Source: Salisapilia sapeloensis (lineage: Eukaryota; Oomycota; Peronosporomycetes; Peronosporales; Salisapiliaceae). Taken from it: a stretch of DNA of 64,000 nt. The notes under the pieces were generated by a model, which saw only the letters and a list, made by a program, of their open reading frames with translations, was not told where the DNA came from and made no database searches. Made by a program: the position numbers and the translations under genes. Positions 1 through 11,230 of the stretch are shown here, one piece after another (the first letter of the stretch is position 1; every line of letters starts with the position of its first letter). The DNA is taken from contig JAADVB010000024.1 in assembly GCA_023334545.1 (NCBI GenBank), positions 59,626-123,625 of the forward strand, given 5' to 3'.

Positions 1-3000
1 AATAAGAACCACTTTTCAACTGTCGAAGCAAATTTCTCACCACATTCAGCCTTATCGACACCATTTTCAGACGTAGCCAACGCATTATACAAGTTACACA
101 GCGATCGCACGCTATTAAAGACTGTGACTGGCACAAGTTCCGTCGCTTCCATCAATTTACACTTGACGATGCGTTCCATGTACTTTTCAAACAACGTCTG
201 AAGGATCTCACGCTCCTCTGCGTCTGTAATTTTAGTCGTTAACCAGGTTTTAACGAATGGATTCCAGCCTAGATCATCCACATCCATGTACACCATACCA
301 GCACGACTGACTGTCGCAGGAGACGCAACAGCCAAGTCCTGTACTTCAAATAATAGTGCCATCGAGTTACTCATACTAATACGATCGCCGTTGATAAGCG
401 TCAAGACTTTATTGTCATCCATGACACTATTCATGCTTTCGATCCAAAGCGTATCGACCGGTCCATCAAGCATAATCCATTTTTCATCCGGCTTTTCATC
501 TGCTGCTAGAGATCGAAAGATAGACGATAGAATACCGTCAATCCATTCAAACGTCGAGAGGTCGTAGACACCGTAGATTTCGTTTAGTGAAATGGACTTT
601 GGATTCAGCACTTGGACTCTCACTGGGTTATACCCTTGCTCTCCTTCCTTTGCCAACGTCGTCTTAGCATTCTGCAACGTTCTCCAGACGGTCGATTTAC
701 CAGCTAATGTTTGACCTACAAGCATATTGCAATGCCTCGTCACGAGCGACTCGTATAACTGAATCGTCTTGAAGACAATGACAGGATGTACTTGGAGTTC
801 TTGTACTTGCAATTCCTTTTCAATTGTGCCTTGGAGGTTACCATAGTCTGTCACTGGTAACTCAACCGACGGGAACAAGTCACCTAGTAGCAGTCGGAAT
901 AACGCTGCGTCTTCACGTATAAACTTTGGCATGTTCATGTCACGAAGAGCTCGGAGGAGGATAAACTCTTCCTGTAGATTAGGATCTTCACGTTTTAAAG
1001 ATCCAGCCATATTCAGTACTGCCTTGAGACTACGTAGACCGAAATCATAGTGATCTTGCTTGCTTAGTTGTTGGATCATCAGACCATACAACGTCGTCGT
1101 TTTCTTGGCCAAGATCTTGGCTTCTCGGAAACCTTCTGCTTGCAGCATGACTTCGGCAATGAGCGCGAGGTCTGGTACCATCATAGCGCATGGACGCATC
1201 AACGCCTTGAGATTATCAGGAAGCTCCGTACGACCAGCGTATCCTGGATTCATGGTAATGAAGATACCCATGTTATGATTACACTTGATCATTGAACCGA
1301 GGAACATGAGTTCCGACTGCTTTGTTGTGAGTGCCTGCATGATCGTCAACACTTGTTGCGCTACGACTGAAAGAACTTCAATTTCAATTCGATTGAACTC
1401 ATCGAAGCAACCCCAGCCACCAGACTGGACGAGTCCGGAGAACATTCGACCGACAGATTTGTAATCTAGACCGTCACTACAGTTGAATACGATGACGTAC
1501 TTGGCTAAGTTCTTCCCTAGATCTTTCACAGTCTCCGTCTTACCTGTACCTGCTGGACCGAGAGGATTGCCACCTCTATTCAGATGCAGAGCTGTCGTCA
1601 TGGTCAGGACACAACGATCTGTCAAGGGTGTAATGACAAGTCTCCCGTTATTCCCTTGGTACTCGTAAGAGTACTGGAGAGACGTGACGGTCTGTTTGAC
1701 TTCACAAATACCAACGTCTCCAATATCCTTGTTAAAGTAGAATCGAAGCTGCATGAGCCAGTCAAAGTCATTTATGCTCTTACAGTTCTGCTTCACCAAA
1801 CGGTCAATAACGTCTCGAGAATGGATCTCGATCGTAATGAGAGCAACCACTTTCTTACGTTCAATCGGTGTCAACTGTCCACGTACCATGTCTGCCAATT
1901 TGTTCAAGTAAGACACCCACTTTTTCTTTAGTTGACGAAGAGCTTTTTTTTCGCCTTTACTAACTTCATTTAGACTCTTGATACATTCATTCGTCCAAGC
2001 CGTTTGACCACAACTGATCAATAATTGCCCTGGGAAATCTTTTATCCATTTCTCCTTCTTACCCTTATACCCAGCGAGACATTGAACGTAGATTTTCTCC
2101 AATGTTGCGACCATTGCAGACTCAATCTTTAGCAGCCATCCTTCGACTGCACCTGACACGATGACGTTTGAAGCAAAAGGAACTTGCTCTCCACATGGTG
2201 AATGCATACCAAGTGCTTCGAACGTCGCATTGCCTTTAGTGTTAGGTGGAAGCAACTGAAGTGATTTAATCGCTTCAAAACATTTTTTAATATGTTTCTG
2301 CACTTGGTCTGGATCCTTTTGATGTCCGAGGATCTCAAGCAAGTCATCATTTGATAGGAAATAGAAACGTGGGAAGAGCATACGCTTCGTTTCTAAATAC
2401 TGATCCAAACACTTTTGGATTTCATCCAACTTCTCCTGCATCTCGTACAACGTTTCAAGCGTACCTTCCGCTTGTGTCGCACTCAGTGCATTCTTTGTTT
2501 TCGCCATTTGCTCCGTTACTCGACAGTATGAGCTATTAACTTCATCAAAGAGCTGACTTTCTCGTGGAAGTTGCTTTCGAATATCTTCTGACGCCATGAA
2601 TATACTTTCTAGATAAATCCAACAACGCTGGACACTTAGTAACGTTTCAATCACTTCTGACATGTGTGCCAACGTCTTCTCCCAATACAAAATCCGAGTA
2701 TCGAAGGAAGCAAAGAACGGAGATGCTTTCATCGTCGAAAGCTGCACTTGATCATCTTCCAACGCCGTGAAAAGGTCATCGACGGATCGAATCTTGTAGT
2801 ACACACCTTTGTACTCGCCAATATCAATATCCACGATAGCCCATCGCTTGTCAATCCCATCTAACGTATGCTCAATCGAAAGCTCTTTACCAGCGTTACC
2901 GGATAAGGCACTAATAAAGTCTGCATGCTGGTGGAAACCAAGCAAGAAGACACGTTCCAAGGTAAAGTCCGCTGCCTCTGGATCAAACTCCTTTTCCATT

Positions 3001-6000
3001 TCTGTCTGTAGTTGCATCCAGTGTCGAGCCCTCAACGCTGGACTTTTCAAATCCTGAATCAAGGGCAATGTCTGTCGAAACTGTTCGATCTTCGTCTTCA
3101 TGTTTCCCCACACAGCCCATTCTTTCATATCCTTTCCGAACTTGACCACTTTCTTGAAGAATTGAGCAGCAGTCGTCTCCATGGCATCTACCTCCAGTTC
3201 ATGGAAAACTTTGAACTTCCATCCTTGCCACACAACGTCCCATTCGTCCTGTAACGTCCATATCTGCCGAAGTTGCTCCACCTCTCGTTCCGTCTGGACA
3301 AAGCCTTCATTCTCCGTCTCTTCGATGCTAAAGATTTCCAATCCCTTTCGCAACTGAGCCTGATGTTCACGAGTAACCTCCATCTTCTTCTCAAAGTCAG
3401 ACAGGATGGTATGAGCTGTGCTAGACGATTGCTCGCCAGAGTACGGCAACGTCGCCTGTGCCTCTAAGCGAAGCTCGGACATCTTCTTACTAAGCTCAGC
3501 TACGGACTCCTGCAGGCTTTGCTTCATACTGAGCTTACACTTTTGCAACATCGTGTTCGCTTCTGTTAGCACACCTTCAAAGACTTCCCAATTCGGTCGT
3601 AAAGCTGCCAAATCATTCTGTTCTTCTTCTGTGATCGGAACATCAAACTCTGCTAGTAGATCATACTTTTGCTGCAAAGGTTCAAAGCGAGCAAGGATGG
3701 TAGGTGTGCTGTCTCTAATATCTTGCAATAGACGTATGCTATCGCCTAAGTGATCCAAGTTGAGTGGTCGAACTTGCAGCTTCTCCGCGTTCATAGTCAT
3801 CATCGATGTGAGCTCATGCAGTTCATCGTGTGCTGTTTGATTCAGTAGACCTGTAAGCTTACCAATCCACTGGACTGTATGTTCTACGAGACTCGATTTG
3901 AGGAAATTGGTGTCGATCTGGATGAAGTTGATCGTATTCGTCGAGTCTTCGTTCTGGATATTCGTCTGCTGCTCTCGATAGCGTTCAATATCTCCTCTAA
4001 ACTGCTGTAAAGGTCGATTCGCCTTGGCATATCGACGAATGAACGCTTGTTTATCTTGATTCCATAATAGCTTGTACTTGTCCCAGTACCCAAGGTACTT
4101 CTGTAGCTCTGTCGCACTGGACGACATGCCATTCATAATGTGCACAAGCACCTTGAGGATCTCTTCGTCATTAAAAATGGAATTATAAAAGCTATTCTGA
4201 TTCGCTTGCTGGTTGTCCGACGGTTTACTCTCCATTTTCTCACTTTTACTTTCAGCTTCTACCATCTTTTCTTCAGTTTTAGCTTCAGGCACCCCGTCGT
4301 CACGCTCTCCCTTCTCACCTTCCTCTAGATTGTCAGCTTTCTCCTGATTCGACGTAGTAGCTGCATCCATTGGATTAGTACCAGCTCGCTTATGCTTAAA
4401 CGAAGTGACGAGTCGAGGGATAACAGAGATGACTTGGAAGATTTCCTTTGCGACCGAGTTCACCATCTGCGTCAAGTCGACCATGAGAGGTTTAAAGTCG
4501 ACTTTACTCTCCTCCAACACGACGTGTACTCGGAAGAGAGGTCTAGGATCTGTCTTTGCATCTCCATTAATCGCTTTCGATAGCTCCTGGAGAGACCTTT
4601 TGACTGATTGACGTAACGAATCTTCTAGCATCTTATCAAACTTTTCTACAAAACGCTTCCATTCGCGCTGGACTTCAGATGGACCAGAAGAAAAGTTCTC
4701 ATACGTCGCTTGCATTGTTGAGTGAATCTTTGAATAGGCGTCCCGTAGCTTCTTGTCTACGTCTCGACGATGCACCTCTTGCTTCGCTTCAAAGACACCT
4801 TCGTCATACACTGTATTACGCTCAATGTAGATAAGCATGAGCTTGGAAATCATCTTGCAGCACTTGATAATCGTCTGCTTATTTGCTTGGAACTCTTGAA
4901 CGACCTTGTACGTGGTTTCACAGTGCTTCCGACAGTCTGCGACATACCACTCGACAACACCTTTCGAAGCCCACGTCAACTTCTGTAGACCAGGCTGAAT
5001 ACGTCGATCGAGCTTCCGAATGATATCTTCAAACAACCTGCGTTCATTCGAACTAAGTTCTAGGACGATGCGATTGTAGTCACGAACGACAAGCGTCACG
5101 TGTTCACGAAGCACACGCAATGCTTCCTGTTGATTGCAAATATCATGTGCAAGATATGGGATCTGGAACTCTCCATTAAACTGCTGCCAATGATGCACTT
5201 CGGAAAAAAGACTCATGAGTGGTCGATCAAAGTTACAATGTAAGAAACCTTTCTTCGCTCGTCCGATGATTGTCTTCTCTGTATTCTGCAAAACGTTTTG
5301 ATCTTTCCCACCATTATGAGCATTTAAATTGATCGCACCAGTCGGCTTTGCACCACTACTTTCTTGATTATTACTGGCGATCGATCCAGTGACAATGTCC
5401 GAAGATGCTACCGTCTTGGTCATCAGTGGGTTCTCGAGTCTGGAGCTTAGATTCGAACAACCGAGATCATTTAAATCTTCAATCCAGTCATGGTACTTGC
5501 GCTGGATGAACTCGTTCACGACAAGACGTACACTGTCATAGTACTCTTGACACTCCTCTTGCTCAGCAACGTTCGATGCGTCACAAATGTCTTTTAAACG
5601 TATCATCTCTTCTGCGACGTTAAACAAAAGTCCTCGTGCCCATAATGCTGCCCCAGAGAACTGAGGCTCCATGCTCGATAGTGGAGGTGCACTCTTGTTC
5701 TTTTCAAACTGTGTACGCATCGTCGCCACGAACGTCTTGAACATGCCAAAGACGTCAATCGCACGCTTTTCAACACAACGTTTAATAGCTTTACGATGTG
5801 CTATCTGTCTAAACGCAAGTACAAGATCGACTCCAAACGATACAGTAGATGCAGTCTCGAACGCACCGTTGATCACGTTCTGCGTCATGGCTTCGAGGTC
5901 TTTCATGCCGTTCTTAAACACGCTAAAGTCGCCATGCCAACTAGTGATCTTGACGTCCAGGAGATCGTACTCGAGCTTTCGAAGTCGATCCACATGACCT

Positions 6001-7364
6001 TCGAACTGAGCTTCAATGCCTCGCAAGATCTTCACAATCTCCGGTCCACGATGCCCACCAAAGACAGGCAAAGGCATCTGCTTGCCTTCCTTTCCTTTCC
6101 GTGCAAACTGGATCTGTCCTTCACATACTTCTAGGAACTCTCGACAGCGTTGTACGAACGCATCGATCTGAGCAAAGATACCGGTCTCTTCAAACTGCCA
6201 TTTCCGATTAGACGATGCGTCTGTATTAACTGCCGCTACGGCTTGACGATAACACTGTTTCCATAACGTCCCGCACTCGATACTTTGCTCCAAGTGATTA
6301 ATCTCGGCTTCGACATTTCCGTCAAAGATATTCTCGAGCGATATACGATAACGGCAGGCATGTATGATCTCATTGCTTACTTTACGTAGCAAGCCAGTGA
6401 TGCGTTCTTCCGTGTTATAATGCTGCGAGTACGTCCATATGAGTCGAATATAGTTCAAGAGTTTGGGTAACAAGGTTGGTATGATCTTCGGATCTGCTCG
6501 AGACAGATCTTCACAGGCAGGACTGAGTTTCTGAAGGAAACGCAGATTGTCATGCGCTTCTGATGATCCTTGTTTCACGATTTGAGACAGCGTTTCGAAT
6601 GGTTGGAGGTAGGAAGATTTAGCCGTTCGTAAGATCTCGATGATTTCCAATACACCGGTACGATTCAATTGGTCTGTGATACCAGATAGATCTTGCGTTC
6701 GGAGTTCCCAGAACTTGATCTCTTCCAATGGACCAGCATCTTCTTCATCATGCGCATTATCTTGACTGTTCAAGACTTCCTTGATCTGACGCGTCCAATG
6801 GATGACAGTGGACTCTAGCTGCTGCAGTAGATCCTTGTCTCGGTAGTTGAAGTGTGTGGCATCTACTGGAGGCAAGTACAAGACCGTTTTGCCTCGACTA
6901 CGACTCACCGTCTCCGTCAGACTAGACATGAACCGGTAAAATTGACCCATGAATTCCTTCTGGACACTGTCTGGCCAAGCTGTGTTGGCACGAACACGTT
7001 GCAAGTAGTTGCCATTCATCACGAGTAACAAGGATGCGATGGCATCCTGTCCGATCGAACCGAACTGCACGCGTTGGTGAATGTTGTCCGATGTCAATTC
7101 AACCGTGTCGTTCTTGACAAAGTACATGAGTTCTTGATACTCATGGCGAGGTGCGGTGGTTGTCACGAGAAGAGCAGATGGGGTCTTTACATCTTTCTCA
7201 TCCAGTAACTTGACAATGAAAAGTGTTGGAATCGCTGGTGTCTCGATAAATTCTTTCGTAGTTGCTAACTGAGCTGCAGACCATGGCTCTTGAGACTTGG
7301 TGGAGATGGATATACGATCTTGTATCCATTGCACGAGGCCCTCGACATCTTCGAAAGACGTCAT
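1..7364 (-). CDS. Axonemal dynein heavy chain, inner-arm DNAH2-like (3' end outside window)
   Basis: Motor subunit of an axonemal dynein, acting in the flagellum. One open frame runs from the ATG at 7364 to the left edge (about 2,454 codons) with no intron needed. I chose this start because the frame is closed by a stop near 7496 and this is its first ATG. The tail (DHC_N1) and linker (DHC_N2) precede AAA1, whose P-loop GPAGTGKTETVK lies near residue 1936, followed by CFDEFNR. AAA2 has a P-loop GQTLAGKST near residue 2217 and DGPVDTLWIESMNSVMDDNK downstream. The segments VFNCSDGLDYKSVGRMFSGL and LDGPVDTLWIESMN resemble DNAH2/1-alpha inner-arm chains more than cytoplasmic dynein as I recall them; the subclass is inference. 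AAA3 onward, stalk and C-terminus lie outside. Two low-complexity inserts sit in the tail near residues 640-690 and 990-1060. Confidence 0.93.
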   Translation of the reverse strand, partial: MTSFEDVEGLVQWIQDRISISTKSQEPWSAAQLATTKEFIETPAIPTLFIVKLLDEKDVKTPSALLVTTTAPRHEYQELMYFVKNDTVELTSDNIHQRVQFGSIGQDAIASLLLVMNGNYLQRVRANTAWPDSVQKEFMGQFYRFMSSLTETVSRSRGKTVLYLPPVDATHFNYRDKDLLQQLESTVIHWTRQIKEVLNSQDNAHDEEDAGPLEEIKFWELRTQDLSGITDQLNRTGVLEIIEILRTAKSSYLQPFETLSQIVKQGSSEAHDNLRFLQKLSPACEDLSRADPKIIPTLLPKLLNYIRLIWTYSQHYNTEERITGLLRKVSNEIIHACRYRISLENIFDGNVEAEINHLEQSIECGTLWKQCYRQAVAAVNTDASSNRKWQFEETGIFAQIDAFVQRCREFLEVCEGQIQFARKGKEGKQMPLPVFGGHRGPEIVKILRGIEAQFEGHVDRLRKLEYDLLDVKITSWHGDFSVFKNGMKDLEAMTQNVINGAFETASTVSFGVDLVLAFRQIAHRKAIKRCVEKRAIDVFGMFKTFVATMRTQFEKNKSAPPLSSMEPQFSGAALWARGLLFNVAEEMIRLKDICDASNVAEQEECQEYYDSVRLVVNEFIQRKYHDWIEDLNDLGCSNLSSRLENPLMTKTVASSDIVTGSIASNNQESSGAKPTGAINLNAHNGGKDQNVLQNTEKTIIGRAKKGFLHCNFDRPLMSLFSEVHHWQQFNGEFQIPYLAHDICNQQEALRVLREHVTLVVRDYNRIVLELSSNERRLFEDIIRKLDRRIQPGLQKLTWASKGVVEWYVADCRKHCETTYKVVQEFQANKQTIIKCCKMISKLMLIYIERNTVYDEGVFEAKQEVHRRDVDKKLRDAYSKIHSTMQATYENFSSGPSEVQREWKRFVEKFDKMLEDSLRQSVKRSLQELSKAINGDAKTDPRPLFRVHVVLEESKVDFKPLMVDLTQMVNSVAKEIFQVISVIPRLVTSFKHKRAGTNPMDAATTSNQEKADNLEEGEKGERDDGVPEAKTEEKMVEAESKSEKMESKPSDNQQANQNSFYNSIFNDEEILKVLVHIMNGMSSSATELQKYLGYWDKYKLLWNQDKQAFIRRYAKANRPLQQFRGDIERYREQQTNIQNEDSTNTINFIQIDTNFLKSSLVEHTVQWIGKLTGLLNQTAHDELHELTSMMTMNAEKLQVRPLNLDHLGDSIRLLQDIRDSTPTILARFEPLQQKYDLLAEFDVPITEEEQNDLAALRPNWEVFEGVLTEANTMLQKCKLSMKQSLQESVAELSKKMSELRLEAQATLPYSGEQSSSTAHTILSDFEKKMEVTREHQAQLRKGLEIFSIEETENEGFVQTEREVEQLRQIWTLQDEWDVVWQGWKFKVFHELEVDAMETTAAQFFKKVVKFGKDMKEWAVWGNMKTKIEQFRQTLPLIQDLKSPALRARHWMQLQTEMEKEFDPEAADFTLERVFLLGFHQHADFISALSGNAGKELSIEHTLDGIDKRWAIVDIDIGEYKGVYYKIRSVDDLFTALEDDQVQLSTMKASPFFASFDTRILYWEKTLAHMSEVIETLLSVQRCWIYLESIFMASEDIRKQLPRESQLFDEVNSSYCRVTEQMAKTKNALSATQAEGTLETLYEMQEKLDEIQKCLDQYLETKRMLFPRFYFLSNDDLLEILGHQKDPDQVQKHIKKCFEAIKSLQLLPPNTKGNATFEALGMHSPCGEQVPFASNVIVSGAVEGWLLKIESAMVATLEKIYVQCLAGYKGKKEKWIKDFPGQLLISCGQTAWTNECIKSLNEVSKGEKKALRQLKKKWVSYLNKLADMVRGQLTPIERKKVVALITIEIHSRDVIDRLVKQNCKSINDFDWLMQLRFYFNKDIGDVGICEVKQTVTSLQYSYEYQGNNGRLVITPLTDRCVLTMTTALHLNRGGNPLGPAGTGKTETVKDLGKNLAKYVIVFNCSDGLDYKSVGRMFSGLVQSGGWGCFDEFNRIEIEVLSVVAQQVLTIMQALTTKQSELMFLGSMIKCNHNMGIFITMNPGYAGRTELPDNLKALMRPCAMMVPDLALIAEVMLQAEGFREAKILAKKTTTLYGLMIQQLSKQDHYDFGLRSLKAVLNMAGSLKREDPNLQEEFILLRALRDMNMPKFIREDAALFRLLLGDLFPSVELPVTDYGNLQGTIEKELQVQELQVHPVIVFKTIQLYESLVTRHCNMLVGQTLAGKSTVWRTLQNAKTTLAKEGEQGYNPVRVQVLNPKSISLNEIYGVYDLSTFEWIDGILSSIFRSLAADEKPDEKWIMLDGPVDTLWIESMNSVMDDNKVLTLINGDRISMSNSMALLFEVQDLAVASPATVSRAGMVYMDVDDLGWNPFVKTWLTTKITDAEEREILQTLFEKYMERIVKCKLMEATELVPVTVFNSVRSLCNLYNALATSENGVDKAECGEKFASTVEKWFL

Positions 7365-8153
7365 ACTCGAGTCAGCAGTCACTGTCTGGCTAGTGTCACT
7401 GTCAACTGGAGTACTACTTCTAATGGAAGTATGCCAATGAACAGAACGAAAAGACACTTGGGATCGAGTACAATGTGAAGAGCCACGCGATCTTTAGCGA
7501 TTGAAGAATGAATAAAAAGCGATGGGAAGATGTCGTTTCGACCTGTCGTTTCAACCGACTTTTAGTCGCAGTAGCAAACCAAGATGTCTGCATACAGCAT
7601 CTATACACTAGTGCTGTCGGTATAGCTCTTCGTATAGCACTAAGTAGAATGACAAAGCAGAGCATCATTGCCATGCAGTGGTTATGAATGAAAGTAGGCT
7701 TTTCATCGTTTTTCATACCGTTAGACATAGGTATATACAGCAGATAGACGTCCATAGAATCTAAGCATGCCTGCAATACAAGATATCACGCTCGAAACGT
7801 ACTTGAATGCTATAGTTTAGATAGCAGCATTACTCGACGCATATGAGCTATCCGGTACGAGACTAAAACCGGTAAAGGATGAGATATCCTAACATTACCT
7901 GCATTAATACAAGACCAACATGGACAGTAACATCTTTATTACTATATAACATGTCCAAAGCTAAGACAAAAGATACAGATAAAATGGCCATAGGAGATAA
8001 ATCTGGGCAGTTTTTCGATCTCACGCTCGACTTAACTACTGTGCTCTCCTAATCGCATTCTTTCCACTGCACAAGTACGCGTGCGTTCACATCCATCAAT
8101 CTCTCCACCTTACTCATAAAGCCCTCTATACACAGGTGCTTGAAAGACCAGGA
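7365..8153. other. Intergenic gap between dynein and ArfGAP genes
   Basis: This 789-base stretch separates two divergently transcribed genes. It should contain both promoters and 5' untranslated regions. It holds only short frames without recognisable protein features, and I see no repeat or RNA gene in it. Confidence 0.5.
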
Positions 8154-10229
8154 ATGACGAGCTCCAAAGTCCATAAAAAGCGTGAAGATGAACGTCATAT
8201 TGACGACTTGCGTGCATTCCAGCGCTCCAATCCGGCTAATAAACGATGCTTCAACTGCAATGAAATGGTATGCAACTAGACACTTTCAATAAGTCGATAT
8301 ACATGGTATATTAATTGTATTAACTGTAGATGCCACAATACATTTGCCTCGACTTTAATACATTCGTCTGTACATCCTGCAGCGGCATTCAGTACGTCCA
8401 TGTCCTCCATACCTATCCAAGACATATTTAACCCGTCTATCATAGTCGAGAATTTGCCCATCGTGTAAAGTCGATTTCCATGGCCAAATTCACCGATTCA
8501 GAAGTCAAGAACATGACGCAATTCGGTGGCAATGAGGTATACTGTCACTTCCTTCTTTCGATTCTAATTGAGCTTACAAGTACATTTCGATGGTGTTGTG
8601 TGCATGCAGGCAGCGAAGAAGTATTGGTTAGCAGAGTACGATTCGAGTTATCGACTACGTGGAGCTACTCCAGGCGAACGGACACGTAGCTTTATCCGCA
8701 ATACCTTCATAAACCGAAAGTCAGTCATCCTTCCTACCCTTCCCTACTTTTATTATAAGCTAACTGCTTTGTACCACTTGCAGGTGGGTATACGAGTCGC
8801 CTCGTGCATCTAAAAGTAAGTCTAGCGACGCACCGCCAGCGTCTAAACCACAGAAGCGAGAGGAGCAGAATCCCTTTGACGCCTTCAGCGATACGGAACC
8901 GAGTCCTCGGAAACCAAAGAAAGACAGCGGTAACTTTGCTTCCTTCGCCGATTTTTCCCATTTCGATGACACCTCCAAGTCATCGGATACGAATGCTACG
9001 GACGATTTCGCCGACTTTGCCGACTTTGGCTCGTCCAGTGTCAAGCAACGTGCAGCAGCGAAAGAAACGAGTGACGACGCATTCCATTTCCCATCACCGA
9101 AAGCACCCGAGTCCTCTTCGAATGACTTTATGGACTTTGCTCAACCGGCTGCATCAAATCCATTCGATGCCTTTGGCTCTTCTCCAGTCTCGAAGCAGTC
9201 CCAGAAGGATGACTTTGCCTCCTTTGATATGTTTGACCAAGCGCCATCCAATTCTTTTGATGCCTTCGCTCCGTCTCCTGCTAACAGCCAACAAGCGGAT
9301 CCGTTCTCCCAGCCACCACAACAGTCGGATCCGTTTGACCCGAGTGCGTCTTTCGGGTCGACTACGTCCGCACCAAAAGCCGAGACGGCTCCGAAAGCAG
9401 ACCCGTTCTCTGCATTTGATGACCTAGACAAGCCCGTGGATGCATTTACATCGCCTCCAGCGCCAGTAGAACAGACTTCTGGTAACACAGACCCGTTCAC
9501 TGGGATGTCTATGCCTGCGCCAGCCCTTCAGCAACCACAGCAAATGCAACAAGCAATGCAGCAACAGAATAGTGGACAGTCAGCACCAATGTATCCGCAA
9601 CAGAACATGTATGGGAACATGCAGTACGCACCACAGATGCAAATGTATTCTCCAATGCAAATGCAAATGCAAATGCCGACGCAGCAGCAATTTCAGATGA
9701 TGCCACCACAGATGCAACAGCAGTACATGATGCAGTTCCAAGCACAGCAGCAATACCAACAAGCCAATGCTGCACCCCAACAACCCCAACAACCGCCACA
9801 AGCTCCATCTCAACCAAAGGTATGTCCAATCCTATCGAATGGATAGACTACATGATCTCAACGTTGTGGTAGGAAACACAGGAAACGTCTCTACGTGACC
9901 CATTTGCGTCGCTAAGTATTGGGGACAGCTTTGGGTTGCCCAATTCAGGAAAGAATCAGCAGTCCAATGGTAACAACAATGCTGGACTTGGAGCTTCCAT
10001 GACATCGTAAGCTTACACGTTATCCATATACTCTCCCGTAAAGCTCATAACGACTCATTTATCTCGTAGGAATGGCAGTAGTAACCCGCCCAAGAATCAC
10101 ACGTATGACTCTTCATCTCCATCATTTCTACTCTTCTAATCACTATGCTCTAGGTCTGACAGCTTCATGTCAACTACTTCGAACAACAACAGTGCCACGA
10201 TGTCGACCAACCCATTCGACATGTTCTAA
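8154..10229 (+). CDS. ArfGAP-domain protein with NPF motifs (AGFG-like)
   Basis: Predicted GTPase-activating protein for Arf GTPases, probably in endocytic or Golgi traffic. I rebuilt eight exons: 8154-8267, 8330-8391, 8446-8536, 8610-8719, 8784-9819, 9873-10006, 10070-10102 and 10154-10229. All junctions are GT-AG and keep frame. The N-terminal zinc finger reads CFNC, 16 residues, then CTSC, followed by SGIHREF, the ArfGAP signature with its catalytic arginine. AKKYWLAEYD is also typical of the fold. The rest is a disordered tail with acidic DF/FADF clusters (clathrin-adaptor-like), repeated NPFDAF-type motifs that suit EH-domain partners, a Gln/Met-rich stretch (about 9530-9790), and a C-terminal NPFDMF. 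The domain is certain; AGFG or SMAP-type assignment is inference. Confidence 0.88.
9530..9790 (+). repeat. Gln/Met-rich low-complexity tract with hexamer microsatellite
   Basis: A CAA/CAG/ATG-rich coding tract inside the ArfGAP gene. Around 9654-9678 the unit ATGCAA is tandemly repeated and encodes alternating Met and Gln. Such tracts mutate by slippage, so the length may vary between isolates. Confidence 0.75.
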
Positions 10230-10585
10230 TGTAGAGCAAGTAATAGAAGTGCCTAAATAAAAGACACCACGTTCTAGCCATCTTGTCTACTTGTACGATA
10301 TACTTGCATGTGTGCAGGAACGAAAAAGCCCATTGGTGGCTTTATATCACAAAGTCGAGATTCCCCACCATAGCAGCATGCACGCATGAGGAGTGGCAGG
10401 GAAATGCCAACAGGACATAAAGCCGCCCGGACCGAAGAAAGCCTGTAGCGGCAATCAACCCAGTGACGGCATTCAAGAATACGACGACTGCATTTCTCTT
10501 CTTTACAGCTACCTATAAAAAGTCCCCGCGTAGTCGCGTCCTTGAATGTGATCGGATTCACCTTTCCCGTTCAAAGCATGAAGAC
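10230..10585. other. Convergent intergenic gap (ArfGAP and RPL9 3' ends)
   Basis: The 356 bases lie between two convergent genes and presumably hold both 3' untranslated regions. An AATAAA-like hexamer follows the ArfGAP stop near 10256. I see no further gene. Confidence 0.45.
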
Positions 10586-11152
10586 TTACTCTTCTTCTTC
10601 CTCCATGTGGCCCTTCTCGCTGACGTAGATACCATCAAGGAACTTACGGATATCCTTGTCGTGGACAAGGCACGACTGCGAGATGTTAGCAGCGTCCTGG
10701 GACACCTTGGTGACGTCAATGCCGCTCAGCTCAATCTGGTCCTTGACGTCGTTCGAACGAACGTACTCGACACCAGGCGAGAGTGCAACGCGACGCACAC
10801 GCTTCTCACCGAGGAAGTTACGGATCTCCACCACGTTGTTCTCATAGTTGACGTTGATGGGAAAGTGAGCGTACACGAAGCGCATCTTGTAGCGGAAGCC
10901 GACACGGACACCCGTGATCATGTTCTCAATAAGAGAGCACACGGTACGGACGCAGGCAAGCTGCTTACGGTTGCCAAACCAAAGGTCAACGCGGATCTTC
11001 TCCTTGTTGATGCGGCGGAGGTCGAGCGTAAGGTGACGGAAGTCACGCGTGAGCGTACCGCGCTTGCCCGTCACGGTGACCTTACGGCCATCGAGCTTGA
11101 CCTTGACGTCTTCCGGGACGTCGATGTATCTCGTGGCTAACAATTGACGCAT
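10586..11152 (-). CDS. RPL9: 60S ribosomal protein L9 (uL6)
   Basis: Structural protein of the large cytosolic ribosomal subunit, near the sarcin-ricin loop and stalk base. The single-exon frame encodes 188 residues, close to the usual length of eukaryotic L9. The start [16 protein letters not shown] and the segments [14 protein letters not shown] and [20 protein letters not shown] are characteristic. There is a short acidic C-terminal tail (EEEEE). The lack of introns and a strongly GC-biased third position, unlike neighbouring genes, fit a highly expressed gene. It is divergent from the Tim17-like gene, with only 151 bases between the two start codons, and that gap holds a CCAAT-containing inverted repeat. 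Confidence 0.97.
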   Translation of the reverse strand: MRQLLATRYIDVPEDVKVKLDGRKVTVTGKRGTLTRDFRHLTLDLRRINKEKIRVDLWFGNRKQLACVRTVCSLIENMITGVRVGFRYKMRFVYAHFPINVNYENNVVEIRNFLGEKRVRRVALSPGVEYVRSNDVKDQIELSGIDVTKVSQDAANISQSCLVHDKDIRKFLDGIYVSEKGHMEEEEE

Positions 11153-11230
11153 CTTACTGTCTTCAAAGGGAAAGAGGAAATGAGCTGCTCGAGTATGAGC
11201 GAACCTCTGTCTACCAACCGATATTTTTAT

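Noticed and set aside
7420-7776. 118-residue minus-strand frame upstream of dynein
   Set aside because: Composition is random-looking, overlaps the dynein 5' end in another frame, and has no domain or splice support.
9141-9500. Long minus-strand frame opposite the ArfGAP gene
   Set aside because: Shadow of the repetitive, biased codons of the plus-strand exon; no independent signal.
10463-11140. 225-residue plus-strand frame opposite RPL9
   Set aside because: Antisense shadow of a GC-biased ribosomal protein gene; RPL9 reads perfectly on the minus strand.
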